DNA of 54,587 nt from an uncultured bacterium (lineage in GTDB: Bacteria; Cyanobacteriota; Vampirovibrionia; Gastranaerophilales; Gastranaerophilaceae). A model generated the notes under the pieces. The model saw nothing but the letters and a program-made list of their open reading frames with translations, was not told where the DNA came from and did not search any database. The DNA lies in NCBI GenBank assembly GCA_900547155.1, contig URFH01000016.1, positions 1 to 54,587 on the forward strand, in the 5' to 3' direction. Positions 33,628-42,628 of this stretch are shown in pieces. Each line of letters starts with the position of its first letter. Position 1 is the first letter of the stretch. The position numbers and the translations under genes are program-made.

Positions 33628-35430
33628 ATGAAAACTATTGATAACGTACGCAATTTTTGTATAATCGCGCATATTGACCACGGAAAATCAACACTTGCCG
33701 ACAGGCTTCTTGAAGCCACCGGAACCATTGCTGAACGCGACATGCAAGACCAGCTAATGGACACAATGGACATTGAGCGTGAGCGGGGCATTACAATTAA
33801 GCTTAATGCGGCGAGAATGAATTACAAAGCAGAAGATGGCAAGGATTATATCCTGAATCTCATTGATACACCGGGTCATGTGGACTTTTCTTATGAAGTT
33901 TCGCGTTCGCTTGCGGCCTGCGAGGGTGCGCTGTTGATTGTTGACGCAACTCAGGGTGTAGAAGCGCAGACTTTGTCCAATGTTTACCTCGCAATTGAAC
34001 AAAATCTTGAAATTATTCCGGTTATCAACAAAATTGACCTTCCGTCAGCGGATGTTGAGCGCGTAAAAGAAGAAATTGAAGAAGTTCTCGGCATTGACGC
34101 CTCAATGGCAATCCCCGTAAGCGCAAAAACCGGCGAAGGCATTGACAAAGTTCTTGAAGCAGTGGTGAATTTCGTACCCCCGCCGCAGGATACTTCCGAT
34201 AAACCGCTCAGAGCGCTGGTTTTTGACAGCGCGTATGACCCTTATCTCGGTACATTGTGCTTTTTTAAGGTAATTGACGGAAATATAAGGCTCGGCGACA
34301 AAGTAAAATTCATGGCGTCAGGAAAAGAGTATGAAATCGTTGAGCTGGGTTATTTAAACCCGAAACGCGTGCCGGTTCAGGAGCTGAAAACCGGTGATGT
34401 AGGCTATATGGCGGGTTCTATAAAAGAATTAACGCGTTTTGTGGGCGATACTGTCACACTTGCAGAAATGCCTGCCGCAGAACCGCTCCCGGGGTACAAA
34501 GAAGCCCTGCCGATGGTATTTTCCGGCATGTATCCGGTCGATAATGACGATTATCAAGACCTAAAAGAGGCGCTTGAAAAGCTAAAACTCAACGATTCAT
34601 CGATTACGTTCGAGCCTGAAACCTCATCGGCGCTCGGATTCGGCTTCAGGTGCGGATTTTTAGGAATGCTGCATATGGAGATTGCGCAGGAAAGGCTGGA
34701 GCGCGAATACGACCTTTCAATCGTCACAACAGCGCCGTCAGTTGTTTACAGAGTCCACAAAACAAACGGCGAAGTGGTCGAAATCGACAACCCCGCAAAT
34801 CTGCCCGCCGCACAGTACAGAGATTTTATTGAAGAGCCTTATGTAAAGGTCAATATCATCGCTCCAAACGATTATACGGGCACTTTGATGGATTTGGCGC
34901 AGTCAAAACGTGGTATTTTCATAAATATGCACTATATTGACAAAATTCGCGTTGATTTGGAATACGAAATCCCGTTGAGCGAAGTTATTGTTGATTTTTA
35001 CGACCAATTAAAGTCCAGAACAAAAGGATATGCAAGCATGGACTACGAGTTCAAAGAATACAAGCGCTCTGACCTTGTAAAACTCGATATTATGCTTGCG
35101 GGAGAGGTTGTTGACGCGCTGAGCGCGATTGTGCATAAAGATAACGCATTTTATATCGGCCAAAAGCTTACAGCAAAGCTAAAAGACATTATTCCGCGCC
35201 AGATGTTTGAAGTTCCGATTCAAGCTGCCTACGGCGGAAGAATCATTGCAAGAACGAACATAAAAGCGCTTAGAAAAAGCGTTTTGGACAAGTGTTACGG
35301 CGGCGACATCTCGCGAAAACGCAAACTGCTCGAAAAACAGAAAAAAGGTAAAAAGCGTATGAAAGCCATAGGGCGAGTAGAGGTTCCGCAAGAAGCGTTT
35401 ATGGCTGTTCTTTCGCTTAATGATGATTAA
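33628..35430 (+). CDS. lepA: Elongation factor 4 (LepA)
   Basis: A 600-residue translational GTPase. Seen: [19 protein letters not shown] (P-loop), [15 protein letters not shown] (switch I), [29 protein letters not shown], then EF-G-like domains II, III and V, and the LepA-specific C-terminus with [20 protein letters not shown]. Length is standard. The start is fixed by the conserved N-terminus. It binds ribosomes and acts in translation fidelity or assembly. Its promoter suggests leaderless translation. Confidence 0.98.
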   Translation: MKTIDNVRNFCIIAHIDHGKSTLADRLLEATGTIAERDMQDQLMDTMDIERERGITIKLNAARMNYKAEDGKDYILNLIDTPGHVDFSYEVSRSLAACEGALLIVDATQGVEAQTLSNVYLAIEQNLEIIPVINKIDLPSADVERVKEEIEEVLGIDASMAIPVSAKTGEGIDKVLEAVVNFVPPPQDTSDKPLRALVFDSAYDPYLGTLCFFKVIDGNIRLGDKVKFMASGKEYEIVELGYLNPKRVPVQELKTGDVGYMAGSIKELTRFVGDTVTLAEMPAAEPLPGYKEALPMVFSGMYPVDNDDYQDLKEALEKLKLNDSSITFEPETSSALGFGFRCGFLGMLHMEIAQERLEREYDLSIVTTAPSVVYRVHKTNGEVVEIDNPANLPAAQYRDFIEEPYVKVNIIAPNDYTGTLMDLAQSKRGIFINMHYIDKIRVDLEYEIPLSEVIVDFYDQLKSRTKGYASMDYEFKEYKRSDLVKLDIMLAGEVVDALSAIVHKDNAFYIGQKLTAKLKDIIPRQMFEVPIQAAYGGRIIARTNIKALRKSVLDKCYGGDISRKRKLLEKQKKGKKRMKAIGRVEVPQEAFMAVLSLNDD

Positions 35431-35535
35431 TTTGTAAAGTTTTTTGTAATATTTCTTAATATTTTGTCTTTCAATGGCAATTTCTGAAAGTATATAACGT
35501 TTATATAAGTAAGAAATAAAAAATTGAGGACAGAG

Positions 35536-36501
35536 ATGAGCACGATTAACGTAAAAATCACAGATACCGGCTGGCTTCTTACGAAAGGCGACAAAAGCAT
35601 TTCGATAAAAGACAACGGCGATGGAAAACTTGCAAACGGCGATGAACTTTCGAGCGAATTGTCAGGCTCAGGGTTCACTCAACAAGATATTTTGCTTGTT
35701 GCTAACGAACTTAATAATCCGCAGGCTCAAGCAGCAGGCGGAAAGAAAAAAGGCAATTTCTGGGGCAATCTGCAAGGATTTATGAACGGATTTATGGGCG
35801 GAATCTCCTCAATGTTTACATTAGGCGGATTGTTCGGCTTCGGCGGCGGCTTTTGGGGCGGACAGGACTCCTGGGCGTTCAATGGCTGCGGCGGCGTTGG
35901 TTTCAACGACATGCGCGTCTGGAATTACGGATTAAATTCAATGTGGAGCGGCGATATCGGTTACACAGGCAGCACTCAGGGCGCTTATGCAGTGCTCAAC
36001 GGTGCCGGTCTGGGCAATATTCCGGGTGGACTCGGCGGAATGAACGGCTTGTATGGAAACGGAAACCCCTATGGATTATACGGCAATCCTAATGCAGGAT
36101 TAGAGCTCACTGTAGCTAAAAATCAAGACACAGATAACAACGGAAATAACAATGGTGCAGAAGAAAGCACAGCAGGCAGCGAAAACAGCCGGAGAACAGT
36201 AAACAGTAATACTACAGACCAATCAGTCAATGCAAATGACGGGAACAATGGCAATAATAACGGTGCAGACAATGGCGCAACAGGCGCCGGAAACGGACAA
36301 AGAACAGGCGACGGCGCACAAAGCGGCAAAACAGGCAACGGAAACGGAAATAACGACAATACTGACGCAAATGGAAACGGAAACGGCAGCGGAAACAAAA
36401 AAACCGGCCCGAGGTTCTATACAGGCAATGATGCCGACATTGCAGCGGCAAATAACGGAAACGGCAGCGGAGCCGGCGGCAGAAGAAGCATTACAGATTA
36501 A
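35536..36501 (+). CDS. Gly/Asn-rich low-complexity protein with a small N-terminal domain, function unknown
   Basis: A 321-residue protein that I do not recognise. Seen: an N-terminal segment of about 60 residues with GWLLTKGDKSISIKDNGDGK and GDELSSELSGSG (a loop resembling but not matching an EF-hand), then Gly/Phe/Trp-rich sequence (GFMNGFMGGISSMF, GGLFGFGGGFWGG), a Tyr/Gly/Asn stretch and a C-terminal half of Asn/Gly/Thr repeats (NGNNNGA, NGNGNGSGN). No signal peptide is evident. Start at the ATG at 35536 with GAGGA upstream. It ends at a strong terminator. Such composition suggests an extracellular, aggregating or surface material, but the export route is unclear. Confidence 0.7.
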   Translation: MSTINVKITDTGWLLTKGDKSISIKDNGDGKLANGDELSSELSGSGFTQQDILLVANELNNPQAQAAGGKKKGNFWGNLQGFMNGFMGGISSMFTLGGLFGFGGGFWGGQDSWAFNGCGGVGFNDMRVWNYGLNSMWSGDIGYTGSTQGAYAVLNGAGLGNIPGGLGGMNGLYGNGNPYGLYGNPNAGLELTVAKNQDTDNNGNNNGAEESTAGSENSRRTVNSNTTDQSVNANDGNNGNNNGADNGATGAGNGQRTGDGAQSGKTGNGNGNNDNTDANGNGNGSGNKKTGPRFYTGNDADIAAANNGNGSGAGGRRSITD

Positions 36502-36526
36502 AAAAAGCGCATTAAGCGCTTTTTTT
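36501..36526 (+). terminator. Rho-independent terminator between the Gly/Asn-rich gene and the cyclase
   Basis: Arms AAAAAAGCGC and GCGCTTTTTT around ATTAA, symmetrical A- and T-runs, so it can end both converging transcripts. Confidence 0.85.
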
Positions 36527-37616
36527 ATTGTTCAGTAACTCTCAAAACCTCATATATGTTGATTTTTTTTGCCTTGCCCTTGATAGAAACCTCGCGAATC
36601 TTTATTACATCAACAATATGAGAAATTTTTGCGTAAGTGAACTGACTGATTAGAATATGGGTTTTGTAAATTTTGTTATAATCCTCTATTCTGCTTGCAA
36701 TATTGACAGCGTCGCCAATCACGGTATATTCAAACCTGTCAGCGGTTCCAACGTTGCCGACAAAGGCTTCTCCGGTATTTACGCCTATGCCGATGTCAAT
36801 TTTGGGTTTTCCTTCGCTTATCCATTTTTCCTGTATGCTTTTAACCTTTTTATTCAGCTCATAAGCGCATAAAACCGCATTTCTGGCATGGTTTTTATCC
36901 TGAATCGGCTCACCGAAGATTACAAGCACGGCATCACCGATAAATTTATTGATTACGCCGTTGTATTTGTTTATTACCGGCTCAATCAGGGAAAAATACT
37001 CATTCAGCAGGCTGGAAACCTCCTCCGCGCTGTGGGTTTCCGAAAGTGAGGTAAACCCCCTTATATCTGCGAACATAATCGAAATTTCCGCCTTTTTTCC
37101 GCCGAGTTCTGCATTTGTACCGTTTTTCAGGATTTTATTTTTTATGTCTTTTGAGATATATTTGCCCAGAATTTTTTCTATTTTGTTATTTTTACGTTCA
37201 AGGAAAATTCTGCGGTAGGTTCCGGCAAAAAACGGGGTGAAAATCATTGCTCCGAGAGGGCCGGCAAGGCTGACAAAAATATAATGGTCAAAAAGCAGTT
37301 TGTACGCAGCAAAATATGCCAGCATGAAAAAAATCAGAAAAATGTATTTCACCCAGCTTTGAACAGCAAGCATGAGCACAAGTACCGCAAAAGAAACCGT
37401 CAAAATCATAAGAAGCCGGGTATTTTCATCTGCCAACCTGACATTTTGCCGGGAAAGCGCCTGATTTATCACGTTTGTGTCGTACGTATCGAATTTTTGC
37501 TCAATAACGTACCTGTCAATTCTATGGTCAATATACTTAAAACTCAGGTGGTTTATAGAATATATGACACATAAAAAAGAAACTATAAAAATGATTAATA
37601 AATTTTTCATTTCCAT
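36525..37616 (-). CDS. Membrane-anchored class III adenylate/guanylate cyclase
   Basis: A 363-residue protein. Seen: a first membrane helix (LLIIFIVSFLCVIYSI), a short extracytoplasmic part, two to three more helices near 70-135, then a class III catalytic domain: IMFADIRGFTSLSETHSAEE (metal Asp), NKFIGDAVLVIFGEP (second metal Asp), NTGEAFVGNVG and RFEYTVIGDAVNIASRIE (purine and transition-state residues). The pattern fits adenylate cyclase, making cAMP. It follows the ExbD gene by 39 bases and may be transcribed with the TonB operon. No cAMP receptor is in the window. Confidence 0.88.
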   Translation of the reverse strand: MEMKNLLIIFIVSFLCVIYSINHLSFKYIDHRIDRYVIEQKFDTYDTNVINQALSRQNVRLADENTRLLMILTVSFAVLVLMLAVQSWVKYIFLIFFMLAYFAAYKLLFDHYIFVSLAGPLGAMIFTPFFAGTYRRIFLERKNNKIEKILGKYISKDIKNKILKNGTNAELGGKKAEISIMFADIRGFTSLSETHSAEEVSSLLNEYFSLIEPVINKYNGVINKFIGDAVLVIFGEPIQDKNHARNAVLCAYELNKKVKSIQEKWISEGKPKIDIGIGVNTGEAFVGNVGTADRFEYTVIGDAVNIASRIEDYNKIYKTHILISQFTYAKISHIVDVIKIREVSIKGKAKKINIYEVLRVTEQ

Positions 37617-37655
37617 AGTTTCATTTTACTTTTAAGGCTTTTTTTAGGCAAATTG

Positions 37656-38042
37656 TTATGATTCCGCAATAGATATGCTCGTTACGCCGGCATTTCTTGC
37701 TTCATCCATCAATTTCACGAGCGCGCCATGCGATGCTTCGGGCTGGGCGAGGATTAAAAGCCCGTCGGGAAGTTCTTTTGACTTGTCTTTTATTACGGGA
37801 ATAAGCTGCGCCGCCGAAACTTCCGAATCGTCAATAAGGTATTTGTCATCGTTTGTCACTGTGATAGAAATAAGCTTGCTGTCTTTGACATCTTCGACCT
37901 CAACATTGTTAGGAACAGCGAGGTTCAAGCCCTGTTGGTCGAGCAAAGGCGCTATTACCATCATAATGATTAACAGAACAAGAAAGATATCTGTCAGCGG
38001 AGTAATATTAATATCATTAAATTCGTTACGTTCTCTAGCCAC
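37656..38042 (-). CDS. ExbD/TolR family biopolymer transport protein (second copy)
   Basis: A 128-residue protein with one membrane helix: FNDINITPLTDIFLVLLIIMMVIAPLL, where the Asp in TPLTDI is the proton-carrying residue, then a periplasmic domain. GTG start with CAGAGGT 8 bases upstream. It works with the ExbB/TolQ protein to use proton motive force. Two ExbD genes in one operon is a pattern seen in some TonB systems. It lies 18 bases after the first copy. Confidence 0.9.
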   Translation of the reverse strand: MARERNEFNDINITPLTDIFLVLLIIMMVIAPLLDQQGLNLAVPNNVEVEDVKDSKLISITVTNDDKYLIDDSEVSAAQLIPVIKDKSKELPDGLLILAQPEASHGALVKLMDEARNAGVTSISIAES

Positions 38043-38060
38043 GTTTTTTACCTCTGTTGA

Positions 38061-38564
38061 TTACTCTTCGGACGGAATCTCGCCGAGAGTACCTCTGTAT
38101 TCATCATTATTCTGGTTTTCTTCACTGTTTTCAGGATTTTGAAGAGCATTTTGTTCTTTTTTGCTCAACGGTTCACCCGCAACAATGAGTTTTTCATATT
38201 CAGCAGCCTGAGCAGCCTGCATGACCTTCATTATTTCCTTGCTTCTGGCGTCTTTGTCAGCTTTTACGACGACTTCTTTCTTCTCAAGGCCGTCTTTTAT
38301 CTTCGTAAGCTCGGAAGCAATCTGCTCCGGTTGAACTTTTGTTCCATTTACGAAGAACGAGCCGTCTTTGGTCACCGAAACAGTCGCATTTTTCTGCTCA
38401 ACCGCTATTCCGCTGTTGATTTCGGGCACTTTTATGTTGTTATCAATAGACTGAAACGTCGGAGCGATAACCATCATGATAATCAGCAGCACCAGAAAGA
38501 TATCTGTGAGCGGAGTTATGTTGATTTCTGTGAATAATGAACCTTTTGATTTTTTAATAGCCAT
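38061..38564 (-). CDS. ExbD/TolR family biopolymer transport protein (first copy)
   Basis: A 167-residue ExbD. Seen: FTEINITPLTDIFLVLLIIMMVIAP, almost the same as the second copy, then the periplasmic domain with GSFFVNGTKV and an extra acidic/Asn-rich tail of about 30 residues (NPENSEENQNNDEY), absent from the second copy. The two likely arose by duplication. It follows the proton channel gene by 11 bases. The tail may be a species-specific interaction element (inference). Confidence 0.9.
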   Translation of the reverse strand: MAIKKSKGSLFTEINITPLTDIFLVLLIIMMVIAPTFQSIDNNIKVPEINSGIAVEQKNATVSVTKDGSFFVNGTKVQPEQIASELTKIKDGLEKKEVVVKADKDARSKEIMKVMQAAQAAEYEKLIVAGEPLSKKEQNALQNPENSEENQNNDEYRGTLGEIPSEE

Positions 38565-38575
38565 TTCTTTGCTTT

Positions 38576-39226
38576 CTATAATGCAATGTTGGTTTGGTTC
38601 CCTGCGAGGGTGACTTCGTCGTTGTTATCAACAAAGCTCAGGAAGAGCAGCTTGATTAACTGGAAATCATCTTCAAATCTTTTAACGATTGACTGGAAAT
38701 AGTTGTAGAAAATAACCGCAACAATCGCAACGCCAAGACCTAAAGCCGTAGCAATCAACGCTGACGCAATACCTGTTGCAACAGCGGCAGACTGGTTGCC
38801 CTGCAATGCCAAATCCTGAAAAGTATAAAGAATTCTTACAACTGTACCGAACAAACCTAAGAACGGGCAAACACCGCCGATTGTACCGAGAATTGTAAGG
38901 TGAGTTTCCAATTTTCTGGTAGCAAGCGCTGCAGCAATGTCAAATGAACGTGAAAAACCCGATTTTTGTTCTGAAAAAATTCTTACAGCTTCTTCAGAAA
39001 CCTCTCCGACAATACCGCCGAGCTGAACGCTCAAATTTTGGGCAGAATCAAGGTTGTTTCTTGCAAGTTCCTTCTGGAGCTTCGGAATGAACAGTACAAC
39101 GTCGCGTTTGTTCTTGTTGTAGTAGTACAATCTGTTGATAACAACGCCGAGCGTCAAAAAGGAGCACAGAAGAATCGGGGCAACAATCCAGATATCTTCA
39201 ATCATCGCTTTTAAAAGTAAATCCAT
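38576..39226 (-). CDS. exbB: MotA/TolQ/ExbB proton channel family protein
   Basis: A 216-residue inner-membrane protein with three membrane helices. Seen: WIVAPILLCSFLTLGVVINRLYYY, ETHLTILGTIGGVCPFLGLFGTVVRI (the family signature), and a long helix ATGIASALIATALGLGVAIVAVIFYNYF. It forms the proton channel for the TonB/TolA-like protein upstream and the two ExbD proteins downstream. ExbB or TolQ cannot be told apart with certainty by sequence. Ribosome site AGAGGA. Confidence 0.9.
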   Translation of the reverse strand: MDLLLKAMIEDIWIVAPILLCSFLTLGVVINRLYYYNKNKRDVVLFIPKLQKELARNNLDSAQNLSVQLGGIVGEVSEEAVRIFSEQKSGFSRSFDIAAALATRKLETHLTILGTIGGVCPFLGLFGTVVRILYTFQDLALQGNQSAAVATGIASALIATALGLGVAIVAVIFYNYFQSIVKRFEDDFQLIKLLFLSFVDNNDEVTLAGNQTNIAL

Positions 39227-39255
39227 AGTTTTAATCCTCTTTTCTATAATATTTC

Positions 39256-40419
39256 TTAGTAATAACTTGTTGCGCCAAAGACATTGTAATCAAATGTAAA
39301 CTGGATATCGACACTGCTGCCTTTGTATTCCGGAGGGAGCGGTTTGAACGGTGCGGTCAGCTCAACTGCGGCTTTTGCGGCGTTATCTGCAACCGCCAGT
39401 CCCGACGATTTGAGAACTTTGTTGGAAAGGAGCCTTCCATCGCGCCCGATTCTGAACAAAAGTACTACTCTCTTACTTTCGTTGCCTTTTGGCGGTTCCC
39501 AGTTCATTTTTATGCGTCTTTGCAGCTCTCTCATGTACGGGCCGAAATCCGGTTCTTTAACTGCGTCAATACCCGGTGCGCCTTTGGGGTTTCCGGGGCC
39601 GGGATTGCCGACATTACCCCTGCTTCCGCTGCTTCCGGAGGAAGAGAACCTTCCGCCTGAGCTGCTTCCGCTTGGTGCAAAGCTTGGTGACGGCGCAGAA
39701 GTTCCGCTTCCGGATTTTGAGCCTGAACCTGCTCTTGAGCCGGTTACAGGGCCGCCCGGAGTACCAGCGAGCTTAGGTGCTGCGGTTTTTGGTATGGGAA
39801 TATTGAAATTGCCCTGAGGTTTGGCCGTTGGTTTGGGCGAAGTCGGTTTTAGTGCAGGTCGCGGAGCCGGTGCAAGAGCCTTAGGCGTTGTTGCTTTCGG
39901 GGCAGGTGCCTGTTTTTGAACCGGTTTGTTCTCCCATGGCATTTTAAATTCCTGTTTTTTGGGTGCCTGTTTAGGTTTTTGCTGCGGAGCCGGCTGTTTT
40001 TTCGGTGCAGGCTTCGCAGGAGCGGCTTTTTGCTGTTGTTTTGCAGGTGCCGCTGACGGAGTGGGCATGGACACAGGGCGTTTTGGGTCATGGATTCCGC
40101 CTGCTCTGGAGTTCATGTCAGCTCTGTAGGGTGTATTTTTATTAATCGGTTCCGCCTCTTTATTTACAAGCACAAACTCAATATCTTTCGGCGGCTGCGC
40201 AGGTTTGTGAAAAAGTTCAAGATTCACACCCAATAACGCCAGCACAAAGACAACAAGCCATGCTAGACCCGCCACCGTCGGGTGCAAAAGCGCTGAAATA
40301 AAAACACAGGATTTTAAAGGCAATTCGTCATTTGTGTCTTCTTGATATATGGAGGGAACAACGTATTCCTCCCGCAGTTCTTCTTCCTCATATATATTTT
40401 TATCGCCGAGTAGTGTCAT
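39256..40419 (-). CDS. tonB: TonB/TolA-like energy transducer with a long Pro/Ala/Lys-rich spacer
   Basis: A 387-residue protein leading the operon. Seen: about 50 cytoplasmic residues, a membrane helix (AGLAWLVVFVLALLGVNL), a long spacer of Pro/Ala/Lys/Gln repeats (APAKQQQKAAPAKPAPKKQ) followed by a Ser/Gly-rich stretch, and a C-terminal domain with FGPYMRELQRRIKMNWEPP, VLLFRIGRDGRL and the VELTAPFKPLPPEYKG ending that matches TonB_C/TolA-type. It spans the periplasm to energise outer-membrane receptors or keep envelope integrity. No TonB-dependent receptor is in the window. Ribosome site GGGGAA. Confidence 0.85.
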   Translation of the reverse strand: MTLLGDKNIYEEEELREEYVVPSIYQEDTNDELPLKSCVFISALLHPTVAGLAWLVVFVLALLGVNLELFHKPAQPPKDIEFVLVNKEAEPINKNTPYRADMNSRAGGIHDPKRPVSMPTPSAAPAKQQQKAAPAKPAPKKQPAPQQKPKQAPKKQEFKMPWENKPVQKQAPAPKATTPKALAPAPRPALKPTSPKPTAKPQGNFNIPIPKTAAPKLAGTPGGPVTGSRAGSGSKSGSGTSAPSPSFAPSGSSSGGRFSSSGSSGSRGNVGNPGPGNPKGAPGIDAVKEPDFGPYMRELQRRIKMNWEPPKGNESKRVVLLFRIGRDGRLLSNKVLKSSGLAVADNAAKAAVELTAPFKPLPPEYKGSSVDIQFTFDYNVFGATSYY

Positions 40420-40435
40420 TTTTTCCCCAAATCTC

Positions 40436-40459
40436 GTTTATAAATAAGAATTTATAAAC
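40436..40459. promoter_or_regulatory. 24-base palindrome upstream of the TonB operon
   Basis: Arms GTTTATAAAT and ATTTATAAAC with AAGA between, 17 bases before the tonB-like start. Same 10-4-10 geometry as the efflux operon palindrome but unrelated sequence. It does not match a Fur box. Confidence 0.5.
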
Positions 40460-40539
40460 ATTTTATTTCTGACTTCGTAATAAGTCTAGCAAAAAATTTA
40501 TCACAAAACAAATTGCCTGATTAACTTATATTGCATGTA

Positions 40540-41262
40540 CTATTGTTGAACCGTAACTGTCACAGGCTGGTCAACAACAATATCAATCTGGCTTCCTGCG
40601 GGGATTTCGACATCAACACCCTTATCCCAGAGCGATTTTGCCAGACCTACACCCGCACCGACTGCTGTTCCGTATGCAGCGCCTTTGCCGACCTTTCCGC
40701 CGGAAAGTGCACCCATGACAACGCCTCCGACTGCACCGGCGCCCGCACCAACAGCAACATCTTTAGCATATTCTTTTGCGCTGTCAGCTTTTGTGCCTCC
40801 GACAAGAAGCCCTGTGCCGTCATCGGTTTTGATATGACCGGAAATAGGTATCATTTGGCCGTAAGGAGTAATGATATTTGTGAATTTAATCATGAGTTGT
40901 CCGTTTATTCCTGCTCTGCCGGCTTTTTTTACCTGTACAACAGTACCGTTTATGCTGCTGCCCGACGGCGCAACCAGAGAATTGCTGTAATAAAAGTTGT
41001 TACAAACAGGAACAGATACGCTCTGACCGAGAGAAAGCGATTCCGAGCTCAAAACCATGTTTGTCATGGCAGGAATGCTGACTCCGGCAGGAATCATCAC
41101 GACTTTACCTTTCAATGTCTGTGTATTATACGACGGCTGCTGTGTATATGTAGAATAAGGATTTGCTGCCTGTTGTACCTGATAATTTGCAGCGGCAAAT
41201 ACTCCTGCATTGCTGCATGCCATTGCTGCGATAAGTGCTGCTGATAAAATCTTTTTATTCAT
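40540..41262 (-). CDS. Secreted protein with a glycine-zipper segment, function unknown
   Basis: A 240-residue protein with a signal peptide (MNKKILSAALIAAMACSNAGVFAA). Seen: GKVVMIPAGVSIPAM and NGTVVQVKKAGRAGINGQL, a beta-rich domain like that of TrbI/VirB10 C-termini; then a glycine zipper VAVGAGAGAVGGVVMGAL plus AYGTAVGAGVGLAKSLWDKG, and a final PAGSQIDIVVDQPVTV strand. I infer an envelope or outer-membrane-inserting protein. Strong ribosome site GGAGG 9 bases upstream. Stands alone upstream of the TonB operon; no terminator found. Confidence 0.7.
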   Translation of the reverse strand: MNKKILSAALIAAMACSNAGVFAAANYQVQQAANPYSTYTQQPSYNTQTLKGKVVMIPAGVSIPAMTNMVLSSESLSLGQSVSVPVCNNFYYSNSLVAPSGSSINGTVVQVKKAGRAGINGQLMIKFTNIITPYGQMIPISGHIKTDDGTGLLVGGTKADSAKEYAKDVAVGAGAGAVGGVVMGALSGGKVGKGAAYGTAVGAGVGLAKSLWDKGVDVEIPAGSQIDIVVDQPVTVTVQQ

Positions 41263-41594
41263 GGTGTTTTGCCTCCGTAATTAATCTGGTTCACTAATTA
41301 TAATGTCCGATAAGTTAATTTACAATACATTTTGATTATTATATGTTCAAAAATCAAATTGTGTTGTATAATCAATAAAACTGTATCTGAATTAATAACG
41401 AAATTCGGTTTAGAATGTTCAAAATCAATGAAATTTTGTTCGGGAAAGTGTAATCAATGTAACAAATTGTTAAAATTTACAAAAATTTTTCCCAAAATGC
41501 GCAACAAAAATCTTGTTCGGTTCTTTAACGAAATACAAAGGTGAAAGTTACTAATATTATATAAAAAATCTTAAAAAGTGGAGGTTAAAACTAA

Positions 41595-42479
41595 ATGGCT
41601 ATTCAAGCAATTTCATTCGGACAGAATGACCAGGTACAAAAGAAAAGTGCTATGCCCGCAGCAGCAGCCGCAACAGTAGTTCTTACAGGCGCAGGTGCAG
41701 CTGGCGGATATTTTGGAACTAAATTAAACGAAGACTCTTTCGTAAGAGCTGCAGTTGCTGATCAGGAAAAATCAGCACAAAAAGAGATTAAAAAAGCTGA
41801 AAAAGAACTTGATGGCTTTCTTAAAAAAGTAGACGGCACTGCAAAAGAAACATATGAAGCAGGCCTGAAAGATTTAAGTAATGATGTTAAAGCAAGAGAA
41901 AACTTAAGAGCAGCTGAAGAAAACTTCAAAAAAGCAGAAGCTGATTTGAAAAAATTGTCAGACAAAGATGGCAACAAATTAGCAGATGTTGCTGAAGACA
42001 AATTCAACAAGGCAAAAAAAGCTGTTGAGACAGCAACAACGGATAAAGATAATGCATTCAAAGAATATGACAAATTGCCAAATGACAAGAAATTCAGCAA
42101 TGAACAGCTTGAACAAAGAGCTAAAGATCTCAAAAAAACAGCTCTTGAATCATTACAGGGCGACGACAAAAAAGCAGTAGAAGCTGCACAAAAAGTCATC
42201 ACTGAAAAAACTCCCTTGATGAACGAAGCAAAAACAGCAGCTGAAGAACTTAAAACAACAAAAGACCTTTCAAAATCTGAAAATGCTCTTGTTAACAAAT
42301 TCAAAAGCTGGTTTACTGTAAAAGAAGGCGAAAAACGCGCAGACGAAGCAGAAAAATTAGTTTCAAAATTAACTAAAGCTGCTAAAAAATCCAAAGCAAT
42401 GCTTTACGGCGGAATCGGTCTTGCTGTAGGTGCTGCAGCAATGCTCGTAACTCACTTCACAGGCAGCAAAAAAGCTTAA
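41595..42479 (+). CDS. Coiled-coil protein with SFG start motif and C-terminal membrane helix
   Basis: A 294-residue protein that I do not recognise. Seen: MAIQAISFGQND at the start (the short SFG motif common to this set), a first hydrophobic Ala/Gly stretch (AAAAATVVLTGAGAAGGYFG, residues 23-42), a Lys/Glu-rich coiled coil of about 210 residues, and a C-terminal helix MLYGGIGLAVGAAAMLVTHF. Very strong ribosome site GGAGGT and simple codon use suggest high expression. The 41263-41594 stretch before it is AT-rich, contains two TTGTTCGG copies and a TATAAT near 41366, and no gene that I can support. Confidence 0.75.
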   Translation: MAIQAISFGQNDQVQKKSAMPAAAAATVVLTGAGAAGGYFGTKLNEDSFVRAAVADQEKSAQKEIKKAEKELDGFLKKVDGTAKETYEAGLKDLSNDVKARENLRAAEENFKKAEADLKKLSDKDGNKLADVAEDKFNKAKKAVETATTDKDNAFKEYDKLPNDKKFSNEQLEQRAKDLKKTALESLQGDDKKAVEAAQKVITEKTPLMNEAKTAAEELKTTKDLSKSENALVNKFKSWFTVKEGEKRADEAEKLVSKLTKAAKKSKAMLYGGIGLAVGAAAMLVTHFTGSKKA

Positions 42480-42505
42480 TTAGTCATTTAACTTCTATAA
42501 TGAAT

Positions 42506-42536
42506 AAAAAGAGTCCGAAAATTTCGGGCTCTTTTT
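42506..42536 (+). terminator. Rho-independent terminator after the coiled-coil gene
   Basis: Long arms AAAAAGAGTCCGAAA and TTTCGGGCTCTTTTT (one wobble pair). Confidence 0.9.
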
Positions 42537-42628
42537 ATTTTTGAGAATTTATTACCCCCTCTTTTTTCTTGCGCAAATTTGAGGATTTTCTGGTATAATA
42601 AGCAAAAGTTTATTTACGGAGGTAAAAT

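Noticed and set aside
36123..36451. Pro- or Arg/Cys-rich frames opposite the Gly/Asn-rich gene
   Set aside because: They arise from reverse reading of repeated Asn/Gly codons.
40436..40459. Fur box before the TonB operon
   Set aside because: The sequence is an A/T palindrome that does not fit the GATAAT-type Fur repeats.
41332..41544. Possible 70-residue gene before the coiled-coil protein
   Set aside because: AT-rich, no ribosome site and Lys/Asn/Phe-biased composition as expected by chance; the region looks like a leader.
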